Assembly (NCBI GenBank): GCA_946627325.1
Contig: CAMOVK010000001.1
Span: forward strand, 16,304 to 80,303
DNA: 64,000 nucleotides
Reading direction: 5' to 3'
Source of the DNA: an uncultured Prevotella sp.
GTDB lineage: Bacteria; Bacteroidota; Bacteroidia; Bacteroidales; Bacteroidaceae
Shown here piece by piece: positions 35,153 through 44,300 of the stretch; the stretch's first letter is position 1, and every line of letters starts with the position of its first letter. A model generated the notes under the pieces. It was not told the origin of the DNA. It did no database searches and saw only the letters and a program-made list of their open reading frames with translations. The translations under genes and the position numbers were made by a program.

Positions 35153-37252
35153 TTATGAAATTGCCGACCAATTTATGTTGCTTTTACGCAGTTCGGCAAG
35201 TCGATTCCACAACAAGGCATGCTCAGAATGATTGCATTCGGGGTCGCGGTCAATAATTTTCTGCGCCTCGTTGCGGGCGAGTTGCACAATCTGTCCGTCA
35301 CGCGCCAAGTTAGAAAGTTTTAAGTCGAAAGCCATTCCACTCTGCTGAGTTCCCTCAAGGTCGCCTGGTCCACGCAATTGAAGGTCAGCCTCAGCGATAC
35401 GAAAACCATCATTCGTGTCGCACATTATATCTATTCGCTTACGCGTTTCTGTCGTCAGTTTATTACCAGTAACGAGTATGCAGTAACTCTGGTCGGCACC
35501 TCTACCCACTCTGCCACGCAACTGATGAAGCTGGGAAAGACCAAACCGCTGGGCTTCAAGAATGACCATCACCGAAGCATTGGGCACATTCACACCCACT
35601 TCTATCACAGTTGTTGCAACCAAAATCTGAGTCTCTCGATGGAGAAAACGCTGCATCTCCACCTCCTTCTCTGCGGGTTTCATCTTGCCATGAACCTTAC
35701 TCAAACTCAAATCGGGAAACACCTGACAAAGATGTTCGTACCCATCCTCAAGGTTTTGAAGGTCGATTTTCTCGCTTTCCTTTATCAACGGATATACTAT
35801 ATATACCTGTCGCCCCTGCTCCACTTGCTGTCGGATACCAGAATAAAGATGACTTAGTTGGTTGGTATATCGATGAATCGTCTTGACAGGTTTGCGGCCA
35901 GGAGGCAATTCGTCTATCACGCTCACATCAAGGTCGCCGTAAATCGTCATGGCAAGGGTGCGTGGAATGGGCGTAGCTGTCATCACAAGAACATGAGGAG
36001 GATTGACGCTCTTAGTCCAAAGCTTTGCTCTCTGCGCTACCCCGAAACGATGTTGCTCATCAACAACAACAAAACCCAATCGAGCAAATTGCACTGTTTC
36101 CTCTATAATCGCGTGCGTACCTACTAATATATTTATACTCCCGTCTATCAATCCCTCGCTTATCTCGCGGCGCTTCTTGCCCTTAACAATGCCTGTAAGC
36201 AGCTCAACTCGCACAGGCATATCGCCAAGAAACTCCCGAATAGTAGCAAGATGTTGCTCGGCAAGTATCTCAGTCGGTGCCATTATCGCTGCTTGATAAC
36301 CATTATCGATAGCAATCAACATCGACATGAGGGCAACGAGAGTTTTCCCCGACCCTACATCGCCCTGCAAGAGACGATTCATCTGACGTCCTGAACGCAT
36401 ATCCTGATGTATTTCCTTAATCACCCGCTTCTGCGCACCAGTTAGTTCAAAAGGCAAATAGTGATAAAAGAATGTATTGAATACATTGCCTACACGCTCA
36501 AACACATACCCTCTGTACTTCCTACGCTGATCGCTTGCATATCGAAGAATTGTCAGTTGCACATAGAATAGTTCTTCGAATTTCAGTCGCAAACGAGCCC
36601 GTTCGCTATCTTTCACAGTCAACGGATAGTGGATTTTGCGCATCGCCTCATCGCGCGACACGAGGTTCAGGGGTTGAGTGATAAACTCCGGCAAAGTCTC
36701 GGGTAATCGTGTAGTAATCTTTGAGAGTGTATTTTTCAAGATTTTCTCCATTCCTCGCGAAGTCAATCCCTGCTTCTTCATCATCTCGGTTGTAATATAA
36801 TAGGGTTGCAACCCCATAGTCGAGAGTTCGAGATTTTCAGCCTTGTCTATCTCGGGATGTGCTATCTGAAAGCGACCATTAAACACCGTAGGCTTGCCAA
36901 ATACAATATAGATGGAGTAGAGGTCGTAGTTCTGACGGATATATTTTGTTCCTGAGAACCAGACAAGGTCTAATACACCTTGCCCATCACTGAAATGCGC
37001 CACCAATCGTTTCTTTCGAGGTCCCATATCGAACTCTTCGAAACTCAGAATCTGCCCTTTCAACTGCACGAAAGGCATATCTTCGGAGAGTTCGCGTACA
37101 TGGTATAACTTACTTCGGTCAACGTATTTGTATGGGAAATACTCAAGCAATTGCCCTACCGACGTTATTTTTAGTTCGTCAGCAAGCAATTTCTTGCGTT
37201 TTGGTCCAACACCTGGCAAATATTGAATATCTTGGTCTAAAATACTTTGCAA
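35153..37252 (-). CDS. recG: ATP-dependent DNA helicase RecG
   Basis: 699 residues, normal length. The N-terminal wedge/OB domain (VQLKGQILSFEEFDMGPRKK, about 65-170) binds branched DNA. Helicase motif I is GDVGSGKTLVALM (about 297-309), motif II is the DEQH box in VVDEQHRFGVAQRAK, motif III is VMTATPIPRTLA, and motif VI is HQLRGRVGRG. It rewinds and remodels stalled forks and Holliday-type junctions. It is the last gene of a three-gene operon with DJ-1 and ispD, 31 bp after ispD. Confidence 0.96.
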   Translation of the reverse strand: MQSILDQDIQYLPGVGPKRKKLLADELKITSVGQLLEYFPYKYVDRSKLYHVRELSEDMPFVQLKGQILSFEEFDMGPRKKRLVAHFSDGQGVLDLVWFSGTKYIRQNYDLYSIYIVFGKPTVFNGRFQIAHPEIDKAENLELSTMGLQPYYITTEMMKKQGLTSRGMEKILKNTLSKITTRLPETLPEFITQPLNLVSRDEAMRKIHYPLTVKDSERARLRLKFEELFYVQLTILRYASDQRRKYRGYVFERVGNVFNTFFYHYLPFELTGAQKRVIKEIHQDMRSGRQMNRLLQGDVGSGKTLVALMSMLIAIDNGYQAAIMAPTEILAEQHLATIREFLGDMPVRVELLTGIVKGKKRREISEGLIDGSINILVGTHAIIEETVQFARLGFVVVDEQHRFGVAQRAKLWTKSVNPPHVLVMTATPIPRTLAMTIYGDLDVSVIDELPPGRKPVKTIHRYTNQLSHLYSGIRQQVEQGRQVYIVYPLIKESEKIDLQNLEDGYEHLCQVFPDLSLSKVHGKMKPAEKEVEMQRFLHRETQILVATTVIEVGVNVPNASVMVILEAQRFGLSQLHQLRGRVGRGADQSYCILVTGNKLTTETRKRIDIMCDTNDGFRIAEADLQLRGPGDLEGTQQSGMAFDLKLSNLARDGQIVQLARNEAQKIIDRDPECNHSEHALLWNRLAELRKSNINWSAIS

Positions 37253-37283
37253 GAGCTTATTGTTATCCTATTGTTATGTTTTC

Positions 37284-37952
37284 TTAGTTCTGTTTTTGTG
37301 CTAACAATTCTCCGACAGCCATGTCGAAAGGTGTTGTCAGTTTTATATTCTCTCTGTTTCCGTCAACTGTTGCCACTTGTTTGCCCATTGCTTCCACTAC
37401 GGAAGCATCGTCGGTAAATTGTTCTTTATAGTCCTGTTGATATGCAGCTTTTATCAGTTGGATATCGAACACTTGTGGAGTCTGTACGAGGCAGTATTCT
37501 TTCCTATTCACATTGCAGCCGTCTATCCGCCGGAGAGTTTCAACTACTGGCACGATTGGTATTGCCGCACCAACTTGCCGAGCTGCATTGAAACATCTTT
37601 CGATAGTCTCTATGGTAACGAAAGGTCGCACTCCGTCGTGGATTGCCACACATCCTGTTTCGCTATCATCAATGGCTTGCAGTCCGTTTCTCACAGAAAA
37701 GAATCTCTCGCTGCCACCTTCCACCACTTTGTGAGGTATGTTGAATGAGTGTTTCTGACATAATTCATTCCAGAAAAGGTGTTGTTCTTTAGGCAGCACT
37801 ATCACTATCTGCGCCTCTACCTTCCATCGATAGAACTTTTCAACAGTGTGCATCAGGACAGGTTTGCCTGCCAACAGCATGAATTGCTTAGGCAAATCGC
37901 CTCCCATGCGCAATCCTTTTCCTCCTGCAACTATAACGACTACGTCAGCCAT
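37284..37952 (-). CDS. ispD: 2-C-methyl-D-erythritol 4-phosphate cytidylyltransferase
   Basis: 222 residues. It makes CDP-methylerythritol from CTP and MEP in the non-mevalonate isoprenoid pathway. The CTP-binding motif VVIVAGGKGLRMGGDLPKQF is at the N terminus. CVAIHDGVRPFV and LVQTPQVFD are diagnostic of IspD, and the late TDDASVVEAMGKQV segment matches as well. Its start overlaps the stop of the DJ-1 gene by one base. Confidence 0.95.
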   Translation of the reverse strand: MADVVVIVAGGKGLRMGGDLPKQFMLLAGKPVLMHTVEKFYRWKVEAQIVIVLPKEQHLFWNELCQKHSFNIPHKVVEGGSERFFSVRNGLQAIDDSETGCVAIHDGVRPFVTIETIERCFNAARQVGAAIPIVPVVETLRRIDGCNVNRKEYCLVQTPQVFDIQLIKAAYQQDYKEQFTDDASVVEAMGKQVATVDGNRENIKLTTPFDMAVGELLAQKQN

Positions 37953-38518
37953 TACTCTTCTCCCATCAGATGAAGATACCTCATTCCACCTGCTATTTCT
38001 CTACTTGTCGAATTGTCGGTGAGTATTTCCAACAACGTATATCCGAAGGGCAGTGCTGCAGCAGGTCCTTCACCCGTGATGATATTTCCATCTATTGTCA
38101 CCAATTCGGCTGTGTAATTTGCTCCTGTCAGTGTGTTTTCAAATCCCGGATAGCATGTTGCCTTTTTCCCTTCGACTAATCCCAGATTTCCGAAAACGAG
38201 TGGTGCGGCACAGATTGCGGCTACTTTGCGCCCTTTTTTATAGTGTTCTACTATCAGTGAGCACAAAGGTTCGAAGTCGTTTAGGTTTGTTGCTCCAGGC
38301 AATCCACCAGGCAGAAAGAGCAAATCGGCATCTTGGAAATTGCAGTCGGCAAAGATTTTGTCTGCCAACATTGTCACTCCGTGTGCAGAAACGACCTCGC
38401 GCTGGTTTGTAATACTTACTGTCACAACTTCAACTCCACCGCGACGCAATATGTCGAGAGGGGCTATTGCCTCGATATCTTCGAAGCCTTGAGCCAGAAA
38501 TTCATAAACTTTTGCCAT
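37952..38518 (-). CDS. DJ-1/PfpI family protein (YajL-like)
   Basis: 188 residues with the class I glutamine amidotransferase-like fold. The nucleophile elbow AAICAAPLVFG (Cys about 103), the conserved Glu in GFEDIEAIAPLDILR, and LFLPGGLPGATNL all match DJ-1/YajL/ThiJ proteins. Family members act as stress-linked chaperones or deglycases for glyoxal-type adducts; which role holds here cannot be told from the sequence. It is the first gene of the DJ-1-ispD-recG operon and is divergent from NAD kinase. Confidence 0.92.
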   Translation of the reverse strand: MAKVYEFLAQGFEDIEAIAPLDILRRGGVEVVTVSITNQREVVSAHGVTMLADKIFADCNFQDADLLFLPGGLPGATNLNDFEPLCSLIVEHYKKGRKVAAICAAPLVFGNLGLVEGKKATCYPGFENTLTGANYTAELVTIDGNIITGEGPAAALPFGYTLLEILTDNSTSREIAGGMRYLHLMGEE

Positions 38519-38547
38519 AATTATAATTTATTTTCATTAGAAAAATG

Positions 38548-38555
38548 TATATTTG
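38548..38555 (+). promoter_or_regulatory. Putative -7 box (TATATTTG) of the NAD kinase/ABC transporter operon
   Basis: TATATTTG matches TAnnTTTG and overlaps the first codons of the longest NAD kinase frame. It therefore supports the internal ATG at 38649 as start, leaving a leader of about 87 nt. No strong -33 box is seen. Confidence 0.5.
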
Positions 38556-38586
38556 CACATTGATATCGTCGGCACCTATCTTTTTG

Positions 38587-38594
38587 CAAAGATA
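38587..38594 (-). promoter_or_regulatory. Putative -7 box (TATCTTTG) of the DJ-1/ispD/recG operon
   Basis: The plus strand reads CAAAGATA, giving TATCTTTG on the minus strand, about 69 bp before the DJ-1 start. It is half of a small palindrome, TATCTTTTTGCAAAGATA. The divergent NAD kinase box lies about 32 bp away, so the two transcripts would overlap at their 5' ends. Confidence 0.45.
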
Positions 38595-38648
38595 AGTAAA
38601 AACATTGATTATCACGAAAGACCACGAAAAAATATACTCTTCAACGAT

Positions 38649-39524
38649 ATGCACTTTGCGATTTTCGGCAATCAGTATCAGGATTTCAAGGCCTCAGAAC
38701 TTCATCGCGTCATTGATGTTTTGCGTGCTATAGGTGCTTCTTTTGCCATTGAGTCGGACTATGCTAAATATCTTTTCAGTCAGAATCTGATTGCAGTTTC
38801 CGATTTTTCCACTTTTTCTTCTAATGATTTTGATGCTGATTTTGCCATTTCGATGGGTGGTGATGGTACTTTTCTGACTGTTGCCAACCATGTCGGAGAT
38901 AAGCAAATTCCCATCATTGGTATAAATACTGGTCGTCTTGGGTTTCTTGCAGACATTAGTCCGAGCAGTATCGAGACTTCTCTTCGATTGATTTCCCAAG
39001 GCGAATACGACATTGAGGAGCGCACTGTTATCAGTATCGAAGCCGATGGCAAGCCCCTCAGCGACAGCCATTGTGCTCTTAACGACATAGCCATACTCAA
39101 GCGCGACAATGCCTCGATGATAACTATCTCTGTTGAAATCAATGGCGAGCCCCTTACGGATTACGAAGCCGACGGTCTGATTGTGAGCACCACGACAGGT
39201 TCTACGGCATATTCTCTATCCGTTGGTGGTCCTATCCTCGTTCCTCAGACGGGCATACTGGCAATCACTCCTGTGGCTCCCCACTCTCTAAACGTGCGTC
39301 CTGTCGTTATTAGCGATTCTTCTGAGATAACGATGCGCGTGGAAAGTCGCACCCATCAGTATCTTGTTGCTATCGACGGACGTTCCGTTGACTGCACAGA
39401 AGGCACTATCCTGACTATTAAAAAAGCGCCATACGTCATCCGCACCGTAAAGCGACGTGGACAAAGTTTTTTCAAAACCCTTCGCGAAAAGATGATGTGG
39501 GGGGCAAAATTTACCAATACATGA
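38649..39524 (+). CDS. nadK: NAD kinase
   Basis: 291 residues from the ATG at 38649 (MHFAIFGNQYQDFK); the open frame extends 32 codons upstream but starts inside the promoter. It phosphorylates NAD to NADP using ATP. The catalytic and nucleotide motif SMGGDGTFLTVANHVGD is near residue 71, followed by GINTGRLGFLADI. Also visible are LNDIAILKRD, the TTGSTAYSLSVGGPI loop and TPVAPHSLNVRPVVI. All conserved elements of the family are present. Its stop overlaps the ATG of the ABC transporter gene (ATGA). Confidence 0.95.
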   Translation: MHFAIFGNQYQDFKASELHRVIDVLRAIGASFAIESDYAKYLFSQNLIAVSDFSTFSSNDFDADFAISMGGDGTFLTVANHVGDKQIPIIGINTGRLGFLADISPSSIETSLRLISQGEYDIEERTVISIEADGKPLSDSHCALNDIAILKRDNASMITISVEINGEPLTDYEADGLIVSTTTGSTAYSLSVGGPILVPQTGILAITPVAPHSLNVRPVVISDSSEITMRVESRTHQYLVAIDGRSVDCTEGTILTIKKAPYVIRTVKRRGQSFFKTLREKMMWGAKFTNT

Positions 39525-41188
39525 AATTCAGAAAAGACAATTCTAAATACGGCATACGCCAGATTATCAAGTGGTTGTTGCGTGCTTGGCGTGGAAATTA
39601 TCTTCAAGCTACGCTCAATGGGCTTATTGGAGCTTCAGAAGTAGCAGTCAGTCTGGCTCAAGTATGGGCTATGAAGCACGCTATCGACATTGCCTCTCAC
39701 CACACAGAGGGGTCGCTCTACTGGGCTGTAGCCATAATGGCGATACTTACTATTGCTACTTTTGCATTGGGCATTGCTGCCACTTGGATTCAAAACATTC
39801 TCGGCATAGATGCTCAAAATCGTATGCAGCAGCAGACTCTCGACCGCATTCTACGTTCAGAGTGGCAGAACAAGTCGCGTATGCATAGTGGCGACATGAT
39901 TAACCGATTAGAGCTTGACGTGGCGAGCGTCATCAATTTTCTCACGATAACCATTCCCAGCCTCATCTCCACATTCCTTCTCTTTGCTGGAGCGTTTATC
40001 TATCTTTATATGATGGACTCCCGTCTTGCCACAATCATCATCATAGCCATACCCTTCTTCTTGCTTTTAGGTCATGTATATATACGCCGTATGCGTCAAT
40101 TAAACCGCAGCGTGCGCGAGACCGACTCTCAAGTGCAAAGCATTCTGCAAGAGTCTGTCCAGAACAGGATGCTCATCAAGACACTTGAGGGCGACAACGA
40201 CATAGTGGAACGACTCGAACACACACACAATGAGCTTAAGCAAAGAGTGGAGAAGCGCACTGCTTTCAACATCTCTTCACGTCTGATAGTCAATTCGGGC
40301 TTTGCTTTTACCTACCTGCTGGCATTTCTTTGGGCTGCCATAAGGCTGAGTGCCGACACTCTGTCGTATGGAGGTATGACTGCGTTTCTGCAACTCGTTT
40401 ACAAGATTCAGACTCCTGCTCGTCAGTTGACCAGCCTCATTCCTCAAGCGGTTAGCGTGCTGACAGCCGTCGAACGACTGATGGAACTCGAAGAAGACCC
40501 CCTCGAAGAGCAAGGAACACCGATATGGCTTGGCAACAGCAAATGTGGCATACGATTGGAAAATCTTACTTATCAATATCCCGGTGCCAACAATCTTACT
40601 CTTCACGACCTCTCCTTCGATTTCCTTCCTGGCAAATGTACGGGAGTAGTTGGTTCCACAGGCTCGGGCAAGACCACTTTGGTAAGAATTCTTTTAGCAC
40701 TATTTCATCCTCAGGAAGGAAGGGCTATCGTGTATAATGAGGATGGACTTGAACACGACATTTCGCCTCTCACGCGTTGCAACTTTGTCTATGTGCCTCA
40801 GGGTAACACTCTGATGAGCGGCACCATTCGCGACAATTTGCTCCTTGCCAAGCCCGATGCCACAGACGAAGAGATGCGAGAAGTATTGCAACAGAGCTGC
40901 TCCGAACACATATTCGACCTACCTTTGGGCATTGACACTCCCTGTACGGAGAAGGGAGGCGGCTTGAGCGAAGGTCAGTCGCAGCGAATAGCAATAGCCC
41001 GTGCACTGCTGCGCGACCGCCCTATAATGATTTTCGACGAAGCAACGTCGGCACTCGACATCGATACGGAGCGACAACTGCTGAGCAATATCCTTGCGAA
41101 AAGCAATAAAACAGTTATCTTCATTACCCACCGCAAGGCTGTGCTCAAATACTGCGACAACGTGCTTCACATTAATTCGCTCGACTAA
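39521..41188 (+). CDS. ABC exporter, fused membrane and ATP-binding domains
   Basis: 555 residues from the ATG at 39521, which overlaps the nadK stop. A six-helix membrane domain fills about 25-310. The ATPase domain has Walker A GSTGSGKTTLV at about residue 379, Q-loop FVYVPQGNTLMSG, signature LSEGQSQRIAIARA at about 481, Walker B IMIFDEATSALD at about 503, and switch His in FITHRKAV. It is a type IV (B-type) half-transporter that works as a dimer. The substrate could be a lipid, peptide or drug; the coupling to nadK gives no clear hint. Confidence 0.93.
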   Translation: MKFRKDNSKYGIRQIIKWLLRAWRGNYLQATLNGLIGASEVAVSLAQVWAMKHAIDIASHHTEGSLYWAVAIMAILTIATFALGIAATWIQNILGIDAQNRMQQQTLDRILRSEWQNKSRMHSGDMINRLELDVASVINFLTITIPSLISTFLLFAGAFIYLYMMDSRLATIIIIAIPFFLLLGHVYIRRMRQLNRSVRETDSQVQSILQESVQNRMLIKTLEGDNDIVERLEHTHNELKQRVEKRTAFNISSRLIVNSGFAFTYLLAFLWAAIRLSADTLSYGGMTAFLQLVYKIQTPARQLTSLIPQAVSVLTAVERLMELEEDPLEEQGTPIWLGNSKCGIRLENLTYQYPGANNLTLHDLSFDFLPGKCTGVVGSTGSGKTTLVRILLALFHPQEGRAIVYNEDGLEHDISPLTRCNFVYVPQGNTLMSGTIRDNLLLAKPDATDEEMREVLQQSCSEHIFDLPLGIDTPCTEKGGGLSEGQSQRIAIARALLRDRPIMIFDEATSALDIDTERQLLSNILAKSNKTVIFITHRKAVLKYCDNVLHINSLD

Positions 41189-41239
41189 TCAACATTGTTT
41201 TGATACACCCCTCGCAACGCCCCTATATATCGGCAATAC

Positions 41240-41322
41240 GAAAAGGCATGCTTTCCGAGGTGAAAAGCATACCTTTCCAAAGCGAAAAGCTATGCTCCCC
41301 GAGTCGGAAAGCATAGCTTTTC
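41240..41322. repeat. 83-bp array, copy 3: four 17-bp near-palindromes at 22-bp period
   Basis: Units start at 41240, 41262, 41284 and 41306. They read GAAAAGGCATGCTTTCC, GAAAAGCATACCTTTCC, GAAAAGCTATGCTCCCC and GGAAAGCATAGCTTTTC, with spacers gaggt, aaagc and gagtc. It fills half of the convergent gap between the ABC exporter and the 1471-residue cargo gene. Its position at the ends of two converging genes means that it is not a promoter element here. Confidence 0.93.
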
Positions 41323-41348
41323 AAAATCGATATAAATACTATACCTTT

Positions 41349-44300
41349 TTATTTCCTTATCGTCATGGTTTTGCCTGTGGCATTATCACGAACGATATAC
41401 ACACCTTGCGACAACGTCGAGAGTGCGTTCTTGCCAGTTGCTACTACCTGTCCGGATGTTGAATAGACTGTCAGCGAAGCGTCGGCGATATTCCATTTGT
41501 CGCCATTTACTTCGTTGATACCCACGATTACAGGAGTATTCGACAGTGGCGATTCGAGTTTATCCTCGCCATAGAGAGCCGTCACATTGAACGAATATGT
41601 ACCTGGCTCTGGCAGAGCAGTGTCGAACACTGTTGTCGAACCATTGATTTCGCCTACACAAACGTCGTTGACGTAGATGCGATAGCCCGTCACTGGCAGC
41701 GTCACTGCGGAGCCACTCGACTGCTCGAAACTAACATCGTCGAGCATAAGTCCCAAAGCATTGAAGGTAGTATGCTTAATAGCGAAATACTTAGCACCAT
41801 CGGGCAGAAGTATGCCGTTTTGTTCCCAAGCTGTATTCTTAACCGAGAACGAACCTAAATGCTTGAAGTTGGAGAGCTGACGGTCGGTATCGGAATAGTA
41901 CACCTCGTAGGTTTCGTTTCCGAATTGCTGCGTTGGAGCCTTTGTATAGAAAGAAACTATCTGTCGCTTACCTGTCAGTTCTGGAGAGACTATCCAGTCG
42001 GCAGATCTTGCACCTACTGTTGCGGTAACGACAGGACACATCGACAAGAGATACTGACTGCCTGAATGAGGCATAAATCCTGCTTCCTCAACATTGTCAA
42101 AGACTACCTCTGGACGGAACACTTGCCAAGCCATTCGCTCACCGGCATGTTCGTAGGTAGATGAACCCGCAGAAACATAGGTCAGTTCGTTATCGCCATC
42201 GTAAAGCATCCAGTCGCCCAATTCGCCATATCGATTGGTTTCCGTAATACCACCGACGCTAAACGCTGGGAACGTAGTAGTGTTGTCGAATGTTTCAGTT
42301 ACAATCACTGGCAGGATTGTTGTAGCCTGTCCAGGTGATGTCCATTTGAGGTTTACCATTGGGTCTGTTGCCTCTGTCGCTACCAAGTCGTTTATTGCCG
42401 GCAAATCGTTTTGCACGGTGTAGAACGTAGAAGTAGATTCATTATTGTCGGCTTGCTGGTCGGCAGATGCGATTACAACACCTTTAAGAGTTGTGTTTTC
42501 TTGCCATGCAGCCGATGGAGAGAACTCAAATCGGAATTGCGCTTTACCAGTATAAGCAGCCAATTCGCTTCCCTGCTGCTCACCAAGCAGATGGGTACGC
42601 ACTACGTTGTTACCCTGTCCGTCAACCGTTTGATAGGTAGCCACGAGTTGCACCTTATAGTCTGCTGCTGCTTCGGCTCCGAGATTAGACACTTCGACAA
42701 TGGCAGACTGACTGGAGTTGACACGTCCTGCCATCGGGGCTGTCAGCGATGCAGAGAAATCGCGACTGCTCGTGCTATAAACTTGGATGTTGTCGATAAG
42801 CGTACGGGTAGCTGCTTTTGCCTCAATACGGAAGATAAACACTGCGTAGTTGGCACCTGAAAGTGCATCGATATCGATAATTTCCTGACGCCATGCAGCC
42901 TCGCCCGAAAGCGACTTGAAGTCGATTGTCTTGATAAGTTCGTTGGGTTCAGCATTTTGTTCTACATTAGCGAAAATAGTCAGTGTAGCATCTGCTCCTG
43001 GCGTTGCTAAGTAGTCGAACACGAGTTTAGGCTTCACAGCTGTGCGCATATCGATTTTTCCCGACATGAGCGATATCACATCACCACGCATTTGAGTGTT
43101 CAGGGCTATAGAACCGCCATCGCCTTCGCTCGACTCTGATGCGAGTTCTACATCTCCAGCACCTTCACTGTCGAACGACCATATATGGTCAAGACTTCTA
43201 CCTTTGAACGATTCTTTATACGGTAATTCATCTTTGTCGCCCACTACGAGTGATGCTATCACTTGCTGGCTCTCACCATAGTCGTTGAAGGCACTGATGG
43301 CATACATCAAAAGGTCTTGTTTGCCCGTGTCTATATCAGCTATTCCTGCGTCATAAACGTTGTCGGTAGTTTGGTCTATCTCTGGCTGCAAATAGCCGTT
43401 GATAATTGGGAAAATCTTGTAAGTCACTCCCTCAGGGTCGGCAAAGCCTCCACGAGCGCCTTTGCCATCAGCTTTGTCCCACATAAGCACTGCTGTGTTA
43501 TCACCATTATCCACTATGCGGAAATTGGAAGGAGGTGCAGGATAATCGCGTCCTACGAATGTAGAAATTATTGTTGCCTCTCCTCTGCCTGCTGCATTAT
43601 AAGCCACCACCGTGTAGGTATATGAACCTTCATTTGGGAAGTTGTCGTAAACATCGAATGTAGCACCAGGTGCAGGGTTGTTTTTAGTTGCCACAGCCTT
43701 TCCATCGCTACTGCGAGTGACTTCTATTCTGCTAATCGACTGCAGTGGGGTGCCTTCGCCTGTTGTTGTTGGAGCCGTAATATGAAGTGTTGCTGAGAGT
43801 GCCCCGTTGGGAGCATTCTCTATTTCCACTGCTGGAGCCGCAGGAGCCGACGTTTCTGTTACCTCTATTGAAAGGTCGGTCATCCACAGATAATAGTGGA
43901 AAGCGTTGCTTATACAGTGGAAACCGATGTAGTACAAACCATCGGTATCAACGGTGAAATCGGCACTATATGTACGATAGTCTTTGTGAGAGATTTCAAA
44001 TGCGGGCAGTAGTTCTGTTGTCATCGCAGCAGCAGTATTGGCTTTGCCCATAAACACTTCGAGTTTCTCTGGGAAAGCTTCGTTATCGCAACTTGCCTTA
44101 AACGAGAGTCTGTATTGCTTTCCTTGTTGCATCTTCAGCGGCGGTGTAACGAGCCAGTCATCAGCACGATTGTTTTCGTTGAAGACATAGCCGACTTCGT
44201 TCTGATTGCCTATTCCCCATGAACTTCCATCGCCATTGGCATCAATGATGGTATAGAGGTAAATAGTATTTAAATCGCTGAAATTCTCGAAATAAGGAGG

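Noticed and set aside
38553..38648. N-terminal extension of NAD kinase
   Set aside because: It starts within a TATATTTG box and lacks family similarity; the ATG at 38649 begins the usual NAD kinase strand.
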